64,000 nt of DNA from Vibrio coralliilyticus (GCF_024449095.1 NZ_CP024627.1:2418001-2482000); one strand, 5' to 3'; counted from the first letter of the stretch, positions 22,792-33,252 are shown. The notes: generated by a model not told the origin, from the letters alone. Translations and numbers: made by a program.

Positions 22792-23805
22792 ATGCGAATC
22801 TTCGCTGATCGACTGGTGGAGCAATTGAATAAGCAGCTCCACCCAGCTTATCTTGTATTTGGTAATGAGCCTCTGCTACTACAAGAATCTCGTCAGTCCA
22901 TTCAAAAAGCCGCTTACACTCAGGGCTTTGAAGAACGACACCGGTTCGCAGTAGACAATAGCTTTGATTGGAACTTAGTGTATGACAGTTGCCAAGCATT
23001 AAGCCTATTTTCATCACGTCAATTGATTGAGCTAGAACTTCCTGAATCGGGGGTAAACGCGGCGATTGCCAAAGAGCTAGTAGGCATTTCAGAGATGTTA
23101 CATAACGACATCATATTAGTCGTAATTGGCACTAAACTCACTAAAGCTCAGGAAAATGCTAAATGGTTTAAAGCCCTGTCCTCTCGCGGCTGTTGGGTAA
23201 ACTGCCTCACCCCAGACCTCAACCGTCTGCCCCAGTTTGTTCAGTCACGCTGCAGAGCACTGAACCTAAACCCAGATGCTGAAGCAGTTCAGATGTTGGC
23301 TCAGTGGCATGAAGGCAATTTATTCGCTTTAACTCAAAGCTTAGAGAAACTGGCTCTACTCTACCCAGATGGTCAGTTAAACCTAATTCGGTTGGAAGAA
23401 TCTCTAAGCCGACACAATCATTTCACAGCCTTCCACTGGGCTGATGCTTTACTCGCAGGTAAAGCAAACCGTGCTCAGCGCGTACTTCGTCAATTAGAAG
23501 CAGAGGGTACTGAAGCTGTTATTTTAATCAGAACTATCCAAAAAGAACTCACGCAACTCTTGGCGATGCAACAAGCCCTTCAGTCTCAATCAATCGGGCA
23601 AGTTTTTGAGCGCTTTAGAATTTGGCAATCCAAAAAACCACTGTACTCAGCGGCGTTGAATCGGCTAACTCAAGCCAAGCTATCCCAGTTGATTCAGTTA
23701 ATTGCCAAAGCGGAAATAATTTCTAAAACTCAATATGACGCTTCCAGCTGGCCACTATTACACCAGTTAAGTACTGAGATGTGCTTGCCGCAAGTGAAGC
23801 TGTAA
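22792..23805 (+). CDS. holA: DNA polymerase III subunit delta
   Basis: The clamp-loader wrench that opens the beta sliding clamp. It is 337 residues (E. coli 343). The N-terminal segment RIFADRLVEQLNKQLHPAYL and the VFGNEPLLLQES segment match the family. It starts 9 bases after lptE. In E. coli nadD follows holA; here rsfS follows directly after 60 bases. Confidence 0.94.
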   Translation: MRIFADRLVEQLNKQLHPAYLVFGNEPLLLQESRQSIQKAAYTQGFEERHRFAVDNSFDWNLVYDSCQALSLFSSRQLIELELPESGVNAAIAKELVGISEMLHNDIILVVIGTKLTKAQENAKWFKALSSRGCWVNCLTPDLNRLPQFVQSRCRALNLNPDAEAVQMLAQWHEGNLFALTQSLEKLALLYPDGQLNLIRLEESLSRHNHFTAFHWADALLAGKANRAQRVLRQLEAEGTEAVILIRTIQKELTQLLAMQQALQSQSIGQVFERFRIWQSKKPLYSAALNRLTQAKLSQLIQLIAKAEIISKTQYDASSWPLLHQLSTEMCLPQVKL

Positions 23806-23865
23806 AAAGCGTGATATACTACGCCGCTTTGATTTGCGCCTAAAACGAATAATGAGGAGATAACC

Positions 23866-24183
23866 TTGCAACTTGAAGAACTGAACGATTTTCTAGTAGA
23901 TAAAGCCGATGATATGAAAGCACAAGATATTAAAACTCTTGATGTTCAAGGCAAGTCCAGTATCACGGACTACATGATAATCTGCACAGGCACTTCAAAA
24001 CGTCACGTAGCGTCAATTGCTGAACATGTGGCAAAAGAATCTAAGCTTGCTGGGATAGTTCCTCTAGGCATTGACGGCGAAGATGAAGGTGAGTGGGTCG
24101 TATTGGACATGGGAACAACAATTCTTCATGTTATGCAGGAAGAGCAACGTGAGCTTTATCAGCTAGAGAAACTCTGGAGCTAA
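23866..24183 (+). CDS. rsfS: Ribosome silencing factor RsfS
   Basis: Binds uL14 on the 50S subunit and blocks 30S joining in stationary phase or starvation. It is 105 residues. Conserved blocks include [20 protein letters not shown] and [17 protein letters not shown]. The start is TTG 23866: a strong GAGGAG site lies 7 bases upstream and no in-frame ATG precedes the conserved region. rlmH follows after four bases. Confidence 0.95.
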   Translation: MQLEELNDFLVDKADDMKAQDIKTLDVQGKSSITDYMIICTGTSKRHVASIAEHVAKESKLAGIVPLGIDGEDEGEWVVLDMGTTILHVMQEEQRELYQLEKLWS

Positions 24184-24187
24184 ATTA

Positions 24188-24658
24188 ATGAAGCTTCAGT
24201 TGATCGCTGTCGGCACTAAAATGCCCAAGTGGGTGGAAGAAGGCTTCCAAGAATACAAGCGCCGATTTCCTCATGACATGCCACTAGAGCTTGTTGAAAT
24301 TCCAGCCGGGAAACGAGGAAAAAATGCCGACATTGCAAGAATTTTGCAAAAAGAAGGCGAGGCTATGCTGGCTGCAGTGCCAAAAGGTAATCGAATTGTT
24401 ACCCTAGATATTCCTGGCAAAAAGTGGGACACCCCACAATTGGCTCAGCAGCTAGAGAACTGGAAACTTGATGGTCGTGATGTTTCGATCTTAATCGGTG
24501 GTCCGGAAGGACTGGCCCCAGCCTGTAAAGCAGCGGCTGACCAAAGTTGGTCGCTGTCCGCTTTAACGTTACCACATCCTCTGGTTCGCATCGTTATGGC
24601 AGAAAGTCTGTATCGAGCTTGGAGCATTACTGCAAACCACCCATACCACCGAGAATAA
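24188..24658 (+). CDS. rlmH: 23S rRNA pseudouridine-1915 N3-methyltransferase
   Basis: A SPOUT-fold methyltransferase of 156 residues that methylates pseudouridine 1915 in helix 69 of 23S rRNA. The SAM-binding knot is visible as LIGGPEG, with the C-terminal segment [19 protein letters not shown]. It is next to rsfS and mrdA, as in E. coli. Confidence 0.97.
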   Translation: MKLQLIAVGTKMPKWVEEGFQEYKRRFPHDMPLELVEIPAGKRGKNADIARILQKEGEAMLAAVPKGNRIVTLDIPGKKWDTPQLAQQLENWKLDGRDVSILIGGPEGLAPACKAAADQSWSLSALTLPHPLVRIVMAESLYRAWSITANHPYHRE

Positions 24659-24665
24659 TCAATTC

Positions 24666-26549
24666 ATGTTACGAAAGCGCACCCGAATAAGGGATTACCA
24701 AGAAGAGGCACGGCTGTTTAAAAGTCGTGCTATTGTCGCTTTCATTGGTATCGTTGCTATGGTTGGCCTATTAGTCGCCAACCTGTACAACATCCAAATC
24801 AACCAATATCAGGACTATAAAACTCGTTCAAATGACAACCGGATTAAAGTGGTTCCAATCGCCCCAAACCGCGGATTGATTTACGACAGAAACGGTACCC
24901 TGCTTGCCGAGAACCGCCCGGTTTTCAACTTGGAGATCACACCAGAAAAAATCGAAGACATGGAAGGGACTATTGCTCGCCTTCAAAAATACATTGAGAT
25001 CACACCCGAACAAATAGAACGTTTTGAGCGAGAGCGACGCCAAACTCGCCGTTTTAAATCAGTCCCACTGTTGACCCAGCTCACACAAGAGCAAGTCGCC
25101 AAGTTTTCCGTCAATCAGCACAAGTTTCCTGGCGTAGCAGTGAACGCCAGTTTAAAACGTCACTACCCTTATGGTGAAGTTCTGACTCATGTCATCGGTT
25201 ACGTCTCGCGCATAAACGATCGTGATATGCAGCGCCTGATAAGAGAAGAAAAAGACGCGAACTACCAAGCCACTCGCGATATCGGTAAGCTCGGTATTGA
25301 ACGCTATTATGAAGACCTTCTTCATGGTACTGCGGGCTATCAAGAAGTTGAAGTTAACAGCCGCGGGCGGATAATCCGTACCCTAAAATACATTCCGCCA
25401 GTCCCGGGAAAAGATATCGTTCTCAACCTGGATATCGATCTACAACTTTACATTCATGAATTACTGGCTGAGCGCCGTGGTAGTGTCGTCGTTCTTGATC
25501 CAAAAGACAATGGTGTTTTGGCCATGGTATCGAGCCCAAGCTATGATCCCAACGCCTTCGTCCATGGTATTTCAGGAAAAGCCTATAGCGCTCTGCTCAA
25601 TGATAAAAACCGCCCTTTAGTTAACCGCGCAACACTAGGTATTTATCCACCCGCCTCGACAATTAAGCCATTTATGGCTGTTGCTGCTCTACAAGAAGGC
25701 GTTATAACACCGTACACAACACGCAACGATCCAGGCTATTGGAAAATTCCTAACTCAAAAACTAGGCCTTTCCGAGATTGGCTACGCTGGGGACACGGTC
25801 GTGTGAACATCGTTAAGTCCATCGAAGAGTCAGTGGATACCTTCTTCTATCAAATAGCCTACGATATGGGCATAGATCGCATCTCCAATTGGATGATGAT
25901 GTTTGGCTTTGGTGAAAAGACAGGAATCGATATATACGAAGAAAGCAAAGCAAACATGCCTACTCGAGAATGGAAGATGGCTCGACACCGTGAGCCTTGG
26001 TATCAGGGTGATACGATTCCGGTTGGTATCGGACAAGGCTATTGGACCGCGACACCAATACAAATAGCGAAGGCAACTTCAGTATTGGTCAATCGAGGCA
26101 AAGTTATCGCTCCTCACTTACTGCGTTCAACCATAGAAAATGGCCAGCAGTTTGATAAACAAGTACTCTCGGAGGTTGAAACATACCCTCCTATCACTGG
26201 GGTGAAAGAAAAATTCTGGGATCTCTCCATTGAGGGGATGAGACTGGTCAACCACGGTAAGAAAGGAACCGTACGCCGAGCATTTTACAACACCAAATAT
26301 ATAAGTGGAGGTAAATCTGGGACAGCGCAAGTATTCGGCCTTGCAGAGGACGAGGAATACAACGCAGATGAAATCGCAGAGCACTTACGTGACCATGCGC
26401 TATTTACTGGCTTTGCGCCACTCGACGATCCAAAACTAATTGTGACCTTGGTATTAGAAAATGCCGGCGGTGGATCATCACAAGGCGGCCCAGTCGCAAG
26501 ACGTATCTTCGACCATGTATTAGTAAAAGATAAAGAGGCAGAACAATAA
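24666..26549 (+). CDS. mrdA: Peptidoglycan D,D-transpeptidase PBP2
   Basis: The transpeptidase of the elongation complex, which cross-links lateral wall peptidoglycan. It is 627 residues. One N-terminal membrane helix (about 22-42) is followed by the dimerisation domain and the transpeptidase domain with the SxxK serine (STIK, Ser331), SVD as the SxN-type motif, and KSGTAQ. Its stop codon shares one base with the rodA start, which implies coupled translation with its partner. Confidence 0.97.
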   Translation: MLRKRTRIRDYQEEARLFKSRAIVAFIGIVAMVGLLVANLYNIQINQYQDYKTRSNDNRIKVVPIAPNRGLIYDRNGTLLAENRPVFNLEITPEKIEDMEGTIARLQKYIEITPEQIERFERERRQTRRFKSVPLLTQLTQEQVAKFSVNQHKFPGVAVNASLKRHYPYGEVLTHVIGYVSRINDRDMQRLIREEKDANYQATRDIGKLGIERYYEDLLHGTAGYQEVEVNSRGRIIRTLKYIPPVPGKDIVLNLDIDLQLYIHELLAERRGSVVVLDPKDNGVLAMVSSPSYDPNAFVHGISGKAYSALLNDKNRPLVNRATLGIYPPASTIKPFMAVAALQEGVITPYTTRNDPGYWKIPNSKTRPFRDWLRWGHGRVNIVKSIEESVDTFFYQIAYDMGIDRISNWMMMFGFGEKTGIDIYEESKANMPTREWKMARHREPWYQGDTIPVGIGQGYWTATPIQIAKATSVLVNRGKVIAPHLLRSTIENGQQFDKQVLSEVETYPPITGVKEKFWDLSIEGMRLVNHGKKGTVRRAFYNTKYISGGKSGTAQVFGLAEDEEYNADEIAEHLRDHALFTGFAPLDDPKLIVTLVLENAGGGSSQGGPVARRIFDHVLVKDKEAEQ

Positions 26550-27670
26550 TGGATTTTGATCCAGCTACGGGGCAAAACCGAGCGCTGTTTGAGCGCTTTC
26601 ATATCGATTTGCCTCTGTTACTCGGTATTCTTGTCTTAATGGGCTTTGGCCTAGTAGTCATGTACAGTGCGAGTGGTCAAAGTCTGGCCATGATGGACCG
26701 CCAAGCTATGCGAATGGGCTTATCCCTAGGTGTTATGGTCATTCTTGCGCAAATTCCTCCTCGAACATACGAAACTTTGGCACCGCTTATGTTTATGGTC
26801 GGGGTTTTACTGTTGTTCGGCGTACTATTCTTTGGTGAAGCTTCCAAAGGTGCCCAGCGATGGCTCAATCTGGGCTTTGTCCGCTTTCAACCCTCCGAGT
26901 TGCTTAAGCTCGCGGTGCCTCTGATGGTGGCCCGATTTATTGGTAAACGCTCACTGCCACCAACCTTCCAGACTCTCGTACTGTCTTTAGTCATGGTCTT
27001 TGTTCCCACTATCCTCATTGCTAAACAGCCAGATTTGGGCACTTCGATTCTGATTGCAGCGTCAGGTATATTTGTTATCTTTCTTGCAGGGATCAGCTGG
27101 AGAATCATCTTCGCCGCAGCGTGTGGCCTTGGTGCTTTTTTACCGATTCTCTGGTTCTTCCTTATGCGTGAGTATCAGAAAGTCAGAGTAAGAACGCTGT
27201 TTAACCCAGAGTCAGATCCTCTTGGCGCTGGTTACCACATTATTCAAAGTAAAATAGCGATCGGCTCTGGTGGCATATCAGGCAAAGGCTGGCTACAAGG
27301 TACCCAATCCCAATTAGAGTTTTTACCAGAGCGCCACACTGACTTTATTTTTGCTGTGATCGCTGAAGAGTGGGGATTAATTGGTATCCTAATTTTACTT
27401 AGTCTGTATCTGTTTATTATTGGTCGAGGGTTAGTGTTAGCCAGTAAAGCACAAACCGCTTTTGGTAGAATGATGGCTGGCAGTATTGTTCTAAGCTTCT
27501 TTGTCTACGTTTTTGTTAATATCGGCATGGTTAGTGGCATTCTGCCTGTTGTTGGTGTTCCACTCCCCCTCATTAGTTATGGTGGAACATCAATGGTTAC
27601 TCTTATGGCCGGCTTTGGCATACTTATGTCGATTCACACTCACAGAAATGCATTCTCGAAGGCAACCTAA
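26549..27670 (+). CDS. rodA: Rod shape-determining SEDS glycosyltransferase RodA
   Basis: A SEDS-family polymerase that makes glycan strands for cell elongation together with PBP2. It is 373 residues with about ten membrane helices. The conserved C-terminal segment [14 protein letters not shown] is present. It overlaps the mrdA stop codon by one base, and rlpA begins directly after its stop. Confidence 0.97.
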   Translation: MDFDPATGQNRALFERFHIDLPLLLGILVLMGFGLVVMYSASGQSLAMMDRQAMRMGLSLGVMVILAQIPPRTYETLAPLMFMVGVLLLFGVLFFGEASKGAQRWLNLGFVRFQPSELLKLAVPLMVARFIGKRSLPPTFQTLVLSLVMVFVPTILIAKQPDLGTSILIAASGIFVIFLAGISWRIIFAAACGLGAFLPILWFFLMREYQKVRVRTLFNPESDPLGAGYHIIQSKIAIGSGGISGKGWLQGTQSQLEFLPERHTDFIFAVIAEEWGLIGILILLSLYLFIIGRGLVLASKAQTAFGRMMAGSIVLSFFVYVFVNIGMVSGILPVVGVPLPLISYGGTSMVTLMAGFGILMSIHTHRNAFSKAT

Positions 27671-28453
27671 ATGACCCTAAATACTCCTTTGCTTAGCATA
27701 CTATGCGCTGTAATCCTGTTAGCGGGTTGCTCATCAACGCCTTCTCAGCGATACACGATCGATGACGACATCGCCCCAAATTCACCGATTTCTGTTGATC
27801 ACATAGAAGATGCTAATCCTCAGTACGAACCTTATAGCTTGGGCGGTAATAGTGACTACACACTGCGTGGAGAGAAATACAAAATTATCAGAGAGCCTCA
27901 AGGCTTCACCCAAGAAGGGATGGCATCTTGGTACGGCAAAAAATTTCACGGTCACCTAACGTCTAACGGCGAAGTGTACGATATGTATTCTATGTCGGCG
28001 GCGCACAAAACCCTACCTATTCCCAGTTATGTTAAAGTCACTAACAAAGACAATGGTAAAACGGCCATTGTGCGCGTCAATGATCGCGGACCTTTTCATG
28101 AGGGTCGAATCATAGACCTCAGTTTTGCCGCAGCGACCAAGCTGGATGTGATTCGTACGGGAACCGCAAATGTTGCCATCGAGGTCATCTCAGTAGGTAA
28201 ACCCACGGAAGCTCACAAACAAAAAGCACTGCCTAAGTTCGTTGTTCAGGTGGCTTCATCACAACACGAAGACAGAGTGCGAACTTTAGCACAAGATTTA
28301 AGTCAAACACTTTCAGTCAAAAGTTATGTCAATTCGGATAAAAACATTCATCGAGTGTTTCTAGGTCCATTTGATGACTATATGCTGACACAAAAAGCAT
28401 TAGAACAAGTCAAGCTGATGGGCTATTCAAGTGCTTTTATAAAATCCCAGTAG
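27671..28453 (+). CDS. rlpA: Septal ring lipoprotein RlpA (SPOR domain)
   Basis: A 260-residue lipoprotein. The lipobox LLAGC gives Cys20. The double-psi beta-barrel core contains ASWYGKKFHGHLTSNGE and RVNDRGPF, and a C-terminal SPOR domain (about 185-260) binds denuded glycan at division sites. In some bacteria RlpA is a lytic transglycosylase acting on such glycan. It follows rodA with no gap. Confidence 0.95.
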   Translation: MTLNTPLLSILCAVILLAGCSSTPSQRYTIDDDIAPNSPISVDHIEDANPQYEPYSLGGNSDYTLRGEKYKIIREPQGFTQEGMASWYGKKFHGHLTSNGEVYDMYSMSAAHKTLPIPSYVKVTNKDNGKTAIVRVNDRGPFHEGRIIDLSFAAATKLDVIRTGTANVAIEVISVGKPTEAHKQKALPKFVVQVASSQHEDRVRTLAQDLSQTLSVKSYVNSDKNIHRVFLGPFDDYMLTQKALEQVKLMGYSSAFIKSQ

Positions 28454-28542
28454 TCCTCAATCCAGTGTGGGGCAAGCCTTACACTGGTTTGAGCGATTGT
28501 TTCTGTTAAGATATGGACAGTTAATATAAACCTGTAGTCAAT

Positions 28543-29721
28543 ATGAAAAAAACAACGCTAATTAAATCCGTTTTTGCGTCTTCTATTGCGCTTTCTGCAA
28601 CTTTCGCATCCACTTCATTTGCCGCTCCGATTGTTGTACCGGATGCCCCCCAAATCGCCGCAAAAGGCTACGTTTTGATGGATTATCATTCAGGTAAGAT
28701 CCTGGCTGAAAAAGAGATGAACACCAAATTGTCTCCAGCCAGTCTGACCAAAATGATGACCAGTTATGTCATTGGTCAAGAATTGGAACGCGGTAATATT
28801 TCACTTCAGGATGATGTGACGATCAGTAAGAATGCATGGGCAAAGAACTTCCCTGATTCTTCAAAAATGTTTATTGAGGTTGGCACCACAGTTAAAGTAG
28901 AAGAGCTCAACCGAGGTATCATTGTTCAGTCCGGTAATGACGCCTGTGTAGCGATGGCTGAGCACATTGCTGGCTCAGAAGACGCTTTCGTAGATCTGAT
29001 GAATGCTTGGGCTAATACCCTAGGTATGAAAGATACGCACTTTGCTAACGTCCACGGCCTAGATAACTCGAATCTATACTCAACGCCTTATGACATGGCA
29101 CTGTTAGGTCAAGCTTTGATCCGTGACGTGCCTGATGAGTACCGTATCTACTCCGAGAAGAAATACACTTACAACGGTATCACACAATATAACCGTAATG
29201 GCTTACTGTGGGATAAGAGCATGAACGTTGATGGTATAAAAACCGGCCATACAAGTAATGCGGGATATAGCTTAGTTAGCTCTGCGACAGAAGGTAAAAT
29301 GCGTCTTGTTGCGGTCGTGATGGGAACCAAAAGCGCCAATGCACGTAAATCTGAAAGTAAGAAATTGCTAAGCTACGGTTTCCGATTCTTTGAAACCGTT
29401 GCCCCACACAAAGCCGGTGAAACCTTCGTCGAAGAAAAAATCTGGATGGGTGACAAAGACACTGTTGCGCTAGGCCTCGACCAAGACACATATGTTACCC
29501 TTCCTCGCGGAGAAGCGAAGAATCTTCAAGCAAGCTTCGTGCTTGAAAAAGAACTTGAAGCCCCCATTAAAAAAGGTGACGTAGTTGGTAAGCTATACTA
29601 TCAACTAGAAGGCGAAGATGTTGCTGAGTACCCACTTCTTGCTCTTGAAGACGTAGAAGAAGGTAGCCTATTCAGCCGTCTGTGGGATTACATTGTGATG
29701 CTGATTAAGAGCTTCCTATAA
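28543..29721 (+). CDS. dacA: D-alanyl-D-alanine carboxypeptidase (PBP5/DacA type)
   Basis: Removes the terminal D-Ala from peptidoglycan pentapeptides. It is 392 residues. The signal peptide ends near SFAAP. The active-site motifs are SLTK (Ser67), SGN (130-132) and KTG (in DGIKTGHT). A C-terminal beta domain and a final amphipathic segment (LWDYIVMLIKSFL) should hold it on the outer face of the inner membrane. Confidence 0.96.
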   Translation: MKKTTLIKSVFASSIALSATFASTSFAAPIVVPDAPQIAAKGYVLMDYHSGKILAEKEMNTKLSPASLTKMMTSYVIGQELERGNISLQDDVTISKNAWAKNFPDSSKMFIEVGTTVKVEELNRGIIVQSGNDACVAMAEHIAGSEDAFVDLMNAWANTLGMKDTHFANVHGLDNSNLYSTPYDMALLGQALIRDVPDEYRIYSEKKYTYNGITQYNRNGLLWDKSMNVDGIKTGHTSNAGYSLVSSATEGKMRLVAVVMGTKSANARKSESKKLLSYGFRFFETVAPHKAGETFVEEKIWMGDKDTVALGLDQDTYVTLPRGEAKNLQASFVLEKELEAPIKKGDVVGKLYYQLEGEDVAEYPLLALEDVEEGSLFSRLWDYIVMLIKSFL

Positions 29722-29740
29722 TCCAGAACACATATTCATC

Positions 29741-29767
29741 AAAAGCCGCTTCACGCGGCTTTTTTTA
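29741..29767 (+). terminator. Terminator after dacA
   Basis: The stem AAAAGCCGC/GCGGCTTTT with a short loop is followed by further T. It lies 19 bases after dacA. Confidence 0.92.
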
Positions 29768-29862
29768 TTCTCGCTAGCTCAAATCGCGAGAATGTTGAGA
29801 TTTAGATTCAATGGCAGTACTATTCCGCGCTGCTTACATGACATTCAACTTGGAGTTTCAAA

Positions 29863-30141
29863 ATGTTGACTATCAACTCAGATGCAAAACTGAAAGACCT
29901 GCTTGAGTTCCCTTGTTCGTTTACCTACAAGGTAATGGGCTACGCCAAGCCTGAACTGCCAGAGAAGGTTCTTGAAGTGATCCAGCGCCACGCTCCAGGT
30001 GACTATAGCCCTAGCGTGAAACCAAGTGCCAAAGGCAACTACCATTCGGTATCTATTACCATTACAGCGACGTCAATTGAACAAGTCGAAACGCTGTATA
30101 AAGAGCTGGGTGAAATCGACATTGTACGCATGGTTCTATAA
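29863..30141 (+). CDS. ybeD: YbeD family protein (DUF493)
   Basis: A 92-residue protein resembling E. coli YbeD, including the [11 protein letters not shown] segment and an ACT-like ferredoxin fold. It lies between dacA and lipB as in E. coli. Structural likeness to allosteric ACT domains has been noted in the family, but its role, possibly in lipoate metabolism, is unproven. Confidence 0.92.
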   Translation: MLTINSDAKLKDLLEFPCSFTYKVMGYAKPELPEKVLEVIQRHAPGDYSPSVKPSAKGNYHSVSITITATSIEQVETLYKELGEIDIVRMVL

Positions 30142-30168
30142 TTTTATTTGATAAAATAAAATTAATTT

Positions 30169-30196
30169 GAAAGCAGCGAAAGCTGCTTTCTTTTTA
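30169..30196 (+). terminator. Terminator after ybeD
   Basis: The stem GAAAGCAGC/GCTGCTTTC around a short loop is followed by TTTTT. It separates ybeD from lipB, which then needs its own promoter. Confidence 0.88.
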
Positions 30197-30246
30197 AATA
30201 TCATATAGATAATAATCCTGCATATTTCCAAGGGTTAAAAATGTGT

Positions 30247-30285
30247 AACTGGTATATAGTTCAATGACCAGAACCAGTTTATAAT
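30247..30285 (+). promoter_or_regulatory. lipB promoter candidate with inverted repeat
   Basis: A consensus TATAAT at 30280-30285 lies 34 bases before the lipB ATG. Just upstream, AACTGGT (30247-30253) and ACCAGTT (30273-30279) form an inverted repeat spanning the -35 region, which lacks a good hexamer. The repeat could be an operator or activator site. The regulator is not identified. Confidence 0.5.
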
Positions 30286-30319
30286 CCCAAGACTTTATTT
30301 ACTGACTATAGGATCAGGA

Positions 30320-30973
30320 ATGCAAAACCAGCTTGTTGTGAAGCGTCTGGGTAGGCAAGATTACGAACCTATCTGGCAAGCCATGCACGACTTCACAGAT
30401 CACCGTACTGAGGAAACCTGTGATGAAGTATGGCTAGTCGAGCACAACCCTGTCTTTACACAAGGGCAAGCAGGTAAAGAAGAGCATTTGATCAATACCG
30501 GTGATATCCCTGTTGTCCAAAGCGATAGAGGGGGTCAGGTGACCTATCACGGTCCCGGTCAATTGGTGGCTTACTTCCTGATAAATTTACGTCGTAAAAA
30601 GATCGGGGTCAGAGAGCTTGTAACTCATATAGAGAACCTCGTGATCAACACCCTTAAAAATTACAATATAGAGTCGGCGGCACGACCAGATGCACCAGGC
30701 GTCTATGTTGATGGTAAAAAGATCTGCTCTTTGGGGCTGAGAATCCGTAAAGGATGCTCATTTCATGGTTTAGCATTAAACGTAAATATGGATTTATCAC
30801 CGTTTTTACGTATCAATCCATGTGGCTATGCCGGAATGGAGATGGTTCAGATGAGCCAGCTTGGTGGACCGGATGATCTTACCCAGGTTGAAGCGACATT
30901 AGTCGATGAACTTGTAGCTTTGCTTGGTTACGAGCAAGTTGAATTCAGCACAGAAGCCTCTCCTACGCGATGA
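30320..30973 (+). CDS. lipB: Octanoyl-[acyl-carrier-protein]-protein octanoyltransferase
   Basis: Moves octanoate from ACP to the lipoyl domains of 2-oxoacid dehydrogenases and the glycine cleavage H protein. It is 217 residues. Motifs include [16 protein letters not shown], the active-site Lys in KICSLGLRI and the active-site Cys in [11 protein letters not shown]. LipA, which acts next, is encoded 24 bases downstream. Confidence 0.97.
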   Translation: MQNQLVVKRLGRQDYEPIWQAMHDFTDHRTEETCDEVWLVEHNPVFTQGQAGKEEHLINTGDIPVVQSDRGGQVTYHGPGQLVAYFLINLRRKKIGVRELVTHIENLVINTLKNYNIESAARPDAPGVYVDGKKICSLGLRIRKGCSFHGLALNVNMDLSPFLRINPCGYAGMEMVQMSQLGGPDDLTQVEATLVDELVALLGYEQVEFSTEASPTR

Positions 30974-30997
30974 GAAGCAAAGAGAAGTAAAGATAGC

Positions 30998-31963
30998 ATG
31001 AGTAAACCAATCCAAATGGAAAAAGGCGTTAAATACCGCGACGCCGACAAGATGGCACTGATCCCAGTTAAGAACATGCCAACTGAGCAAAAAGAAATCC
31101 TGCGTAAGCCTGATTGGATGAAGATCAAGCTACCTGCTGATAGCCAACGTATCCAAGATATTAAGTCAGCTATGCGTAAGAATAACCTCCACTCGGTGTG
31201 TGAGGAAGCGTCTTGTCCTAACTTAGCAGAGTGCTTCAACCACGGTACGGCCACTTTTATGATTCTTGGTGCTATCTGTACTCGTCGCTGCCCTTTCTGT
31301 GATGTCGCTCATGGACGCCCAGTTGCTCCTGAAGCCGATGAACCGAAAAAACTGGCGCAAACCATTTCAGATATGAAGCTGAAATATGTGGTTATTACCT
31401 CAGTTGACCGTGATGATCTTCGTGACGGTGGAGCAAAACACTTCGCTGATTGTAACCGTGAGATACGTGCCAAAAATCCAAACATCCGTATCGAGACTCT
31501 AGTCCCAGATTTCCGCGGCCGTATGGATGTCGCACTTGAATTAATGAAAGACAACCCACCAGATGTCTTCAACCATAACTTGGAAACGGCACCTCGTCTG
31601 TACCGCAAAGCTCGTCCAGGCGCCAATTACAAATGGTCGCTACAGCTGCTTAAGAAATTCAAAGAACAGCATCCGGATGTACCGACTAAATCAGGCTTAA
31701 TGATGGGTCTAGGTGAAACTAAAGAAGAAATCGTTGAAGTTCTTAAAGATCTTCGCGAGCATGGTGTGACTATGCTGACTCTAGGTCAGTACTTAGCACC
31801 AAGTCGTCACCATCTCCCCGTTGAACGTTATGTGCCGCCTTCAGAATTTGATGAGTTAAAAGAAATTGCTCTGGAACTGGGCTTCACTCACGCGGCATGT
31901 GGCCCATTTGTTCGCTCTTCATACCATGCTGACCTACAAGCACAAGGTGTCGAAGTAAGCTAA
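30998..31963 (+). CDS. lipA: Lipoyl synthase
   Basis: A radical-SAM enzyme that inserts two sulfurs into the octanoyl chain placed by LipB. It is 321 residues. The auxiliary cluster cysteines are in [12 protein letters not shown], and the radical-SAM motif is CTRRCPFC. The conserved C-terminal serine is in FVRSSYHAD. FldA, encoded earlier in the window, could supply its electrons. Confidence 0.98.
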   Translation: MSKPIQMEKGVKYRDADKMALIPVKNMPTEQKEILRKPDWMKIKLPADSQRIQDIKSAMRKNNLHSVCEEASCPNLAECFNHGTATFMILGAICTRRCPFCDVAHGRPVAPEADEPKKLAQTISDMKLKYVVITSVDRDDLRDGGAKHFADCNREIRAKNPNIRIETLVPDFRGRMDVALELMKDNPPDVFNHNLETAPRLYRKARPGANYKWSLQLLKKFKEQHPDVPTKSGLMMGLGETKEEIVEVLKDLREHGVTMLTLGQYLAPSRHHLPVERYVPPSEFDELKEIALELGFTHAACGPFVRSSYHADLQAQGVEVS

Positions 31964-31983
31964 ATATCACTTTAATTAGTCGT

Positions 31984-32015
31984 AAGGGTTGGCAAAATAA
32001 GTCAGCCCTTTTTTG
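31984..32015 (+). terminator. Terminator after lipA
   Basis: The AAGGGTTG/CAGCCCTT stem (with one G-T pair) is followed by a T run, 20 bases after lipA. Confidence 0.8.
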
Positions 32016-32095
32016 TTTCGTTTCTTGAATGAGACACAACTCTTCTATAGGCTTAGCTCTAACGACATAAAAAAGTACATCTCCAAGGAATTATT

Positions 32096-32422
32096 ATGAA
32101 AAGACTAGGTTTTGTTGCTGTTGCTCTCGCCGCGCTAACAGCAGGTTGTGCGTCTAACACACAGCAGGACAATTTCCGCGAAGCTTCTTTTGAGCTGTGT
32201 AATACAGAGGTTGAACTTTACTCTGTCAGTGACGATGGCCGCGTACGTATCGTATGTGCTGACGGCTCTAAGTTTGCTCTAACCAGCGAAGCAACGCTTG
32301 AGACTATGCGTGATATCAACATCGATTACTGTGATGGTGAAGGTCTTGGCAAGTTCAGCGAAAGCCGTAAGTACTACTCATTCAAGTGTAAGTCAGGTAC
32401 GCTACTGAGCATTTCAAAATAG
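32096..32422 (+). CDS. Small cysteine-containing lipoprotein, function unknown
   Basis: A 108-residue protein with a type II signal peptide (lipobox LTAGC, Cys18). The mature part has four further cysteines, in ELCNTE, IVCADG, DYCDGE and FKCKSG, which could form two disulfides. I do not recognise a characterised family. An AAGGAATT ribosome binding site precedes the ATG. It stands alone between terminators. Confidence 0.8.
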   Translation: MKRLGFVAVALAALTAGCASNTQQDNFREASFELCNTEVELYSVSDDGRVRIVCADGSKFALTSEATLETMRDINIDYCDGEGLGKFSESRKYYSFKCKSGTLLSISK

Positions 32423-32437
32423 GCTCAAGCTAGAATC

Positions 32438-32473
32438 AAAAAAGGTTGATGATTTGTTTTCATCAACCTTTTT
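32438..32473. terminator. Bidirectional terminator
   Basis: A long stem (AAAAAGGTTGATG/CATCAACCTTTTT) with A and T runs on both sides lies between the convergent lipoprotein gene and the 188-residue gene. Confidence 0.92.
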
Positions 32474-32495
32474 CATTTCAACGGCAAGAGCTCCA

Positions 32496-33062
32496 CTATT
32501 TGAACGTTCTTACCGACAATACCTTACCATTGCTTCCCCCCATGCTGGTCACTTCGACTTCTAACGAGTTCATCGAAATAATGCCGTCTGTTGAACAGAT
32601 AACAAAAACATACGCACAGGAAAACTTATCTTCGAAAGGCATCGGAATCCGGTTCCAATAAAACTCACTCGCTTTCGCATCGGTGCGGAATTTTCGATAA
32701 TCCGCTGGTGCCGTTGAACCGCTTTGCTTTGCAATATGTGCAGCAAAAACTCGGTTTTGCTCTTTATCTACACCAACAGCCATTTCACAACCACTAAACG
32801 GCCCAGACGCTAACCAACCTATGCCACTGCCTGTGTAACGCCCTACCACCGCTTTGGTTTCAGCGTATGGTACCCAAACACCAGCATCAACGGAGGAATC
32901 ATCTCGCGTCAAAACTACTTTGCCATCACGCTGAATTAAGGTCACACCATACTGCTTTTCCAAATAGCCAGTCTCGCTGTTTTCCGGTTGACACGTGAGA
33001 CGCATATCCATTTCAATATTTTTGCCGACCAAAGCGGTCAGGTTTTCTTTCGTTGGACGCAT
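32496..33062 (-). CDS. Uncharacterised 188-residue protein with an SGC...H motif
   Basis: No signal peptide or membrane segment is seen, so it is probably cytoplasmic unless exported by a specialised system. The middle holds SGPFSGCEMAVG (Cys92) and then FAAHIAKQSG (His109), 17 residues later. A Cys in an (L/F)SGC-type turn followed by His on a later strand recalls the CNF1/BLF1/CheD glutamine deamidase fold, and CheD has a similar Cys-His spacing. This is an inference from short motifs only; other cysteines (24, 149, 155) are also present. A GGAAGAG ribosome binding site supports the ATG at 33062. Confidence 0.75.
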   Translation of the reverse strand: MRPTKENLTALVGKNIEMDMRLTCQPENSETGYLEKQYGVTLIQRDGKVVLTRDDSSVDAGVWVPYAETKAVVGRYTGSGIGWLASGPFSGCEMAVGVDKEQNRVFAAHIAKQSGSTAPADYRKFRTDAKASEFYWNRIPMPFEDKFSCAYVFVICSTDGIISMNSLEVEVTSMGGSNGKVLSVRTFK

Positions 33063-33252
33063 TCAACTCTTCCTTATGAATAGCCAATTAAAACTAAGTA
33101 TATAGATTTAAACTCAATACCAATCAATCACAGATATAAAACATTGTGATTATGTTGCGGTTTTTAATTATCAATCATTGAGTGACCAGCATGATAAGGG
33201 AAGTGAAGGAGTAACTGGTTTATCCAGTTGGTTTGCTTAGGGAAAGAATCAG
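33063..33252. other. Gap between glyA and the 188-residue gene
   Basis: The gap contains a partial ATACCAAT-like repeat near 33115 overlapping an inverted repeat AATCACA/TGTGATT (33126-33132 with 33145-33151). It also has AACTGG...CCAGTT near 33212-33229. On the minus strand the region should carry the promoter of the 188-residue gene. No gene is seen. Confidence 0.4.
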
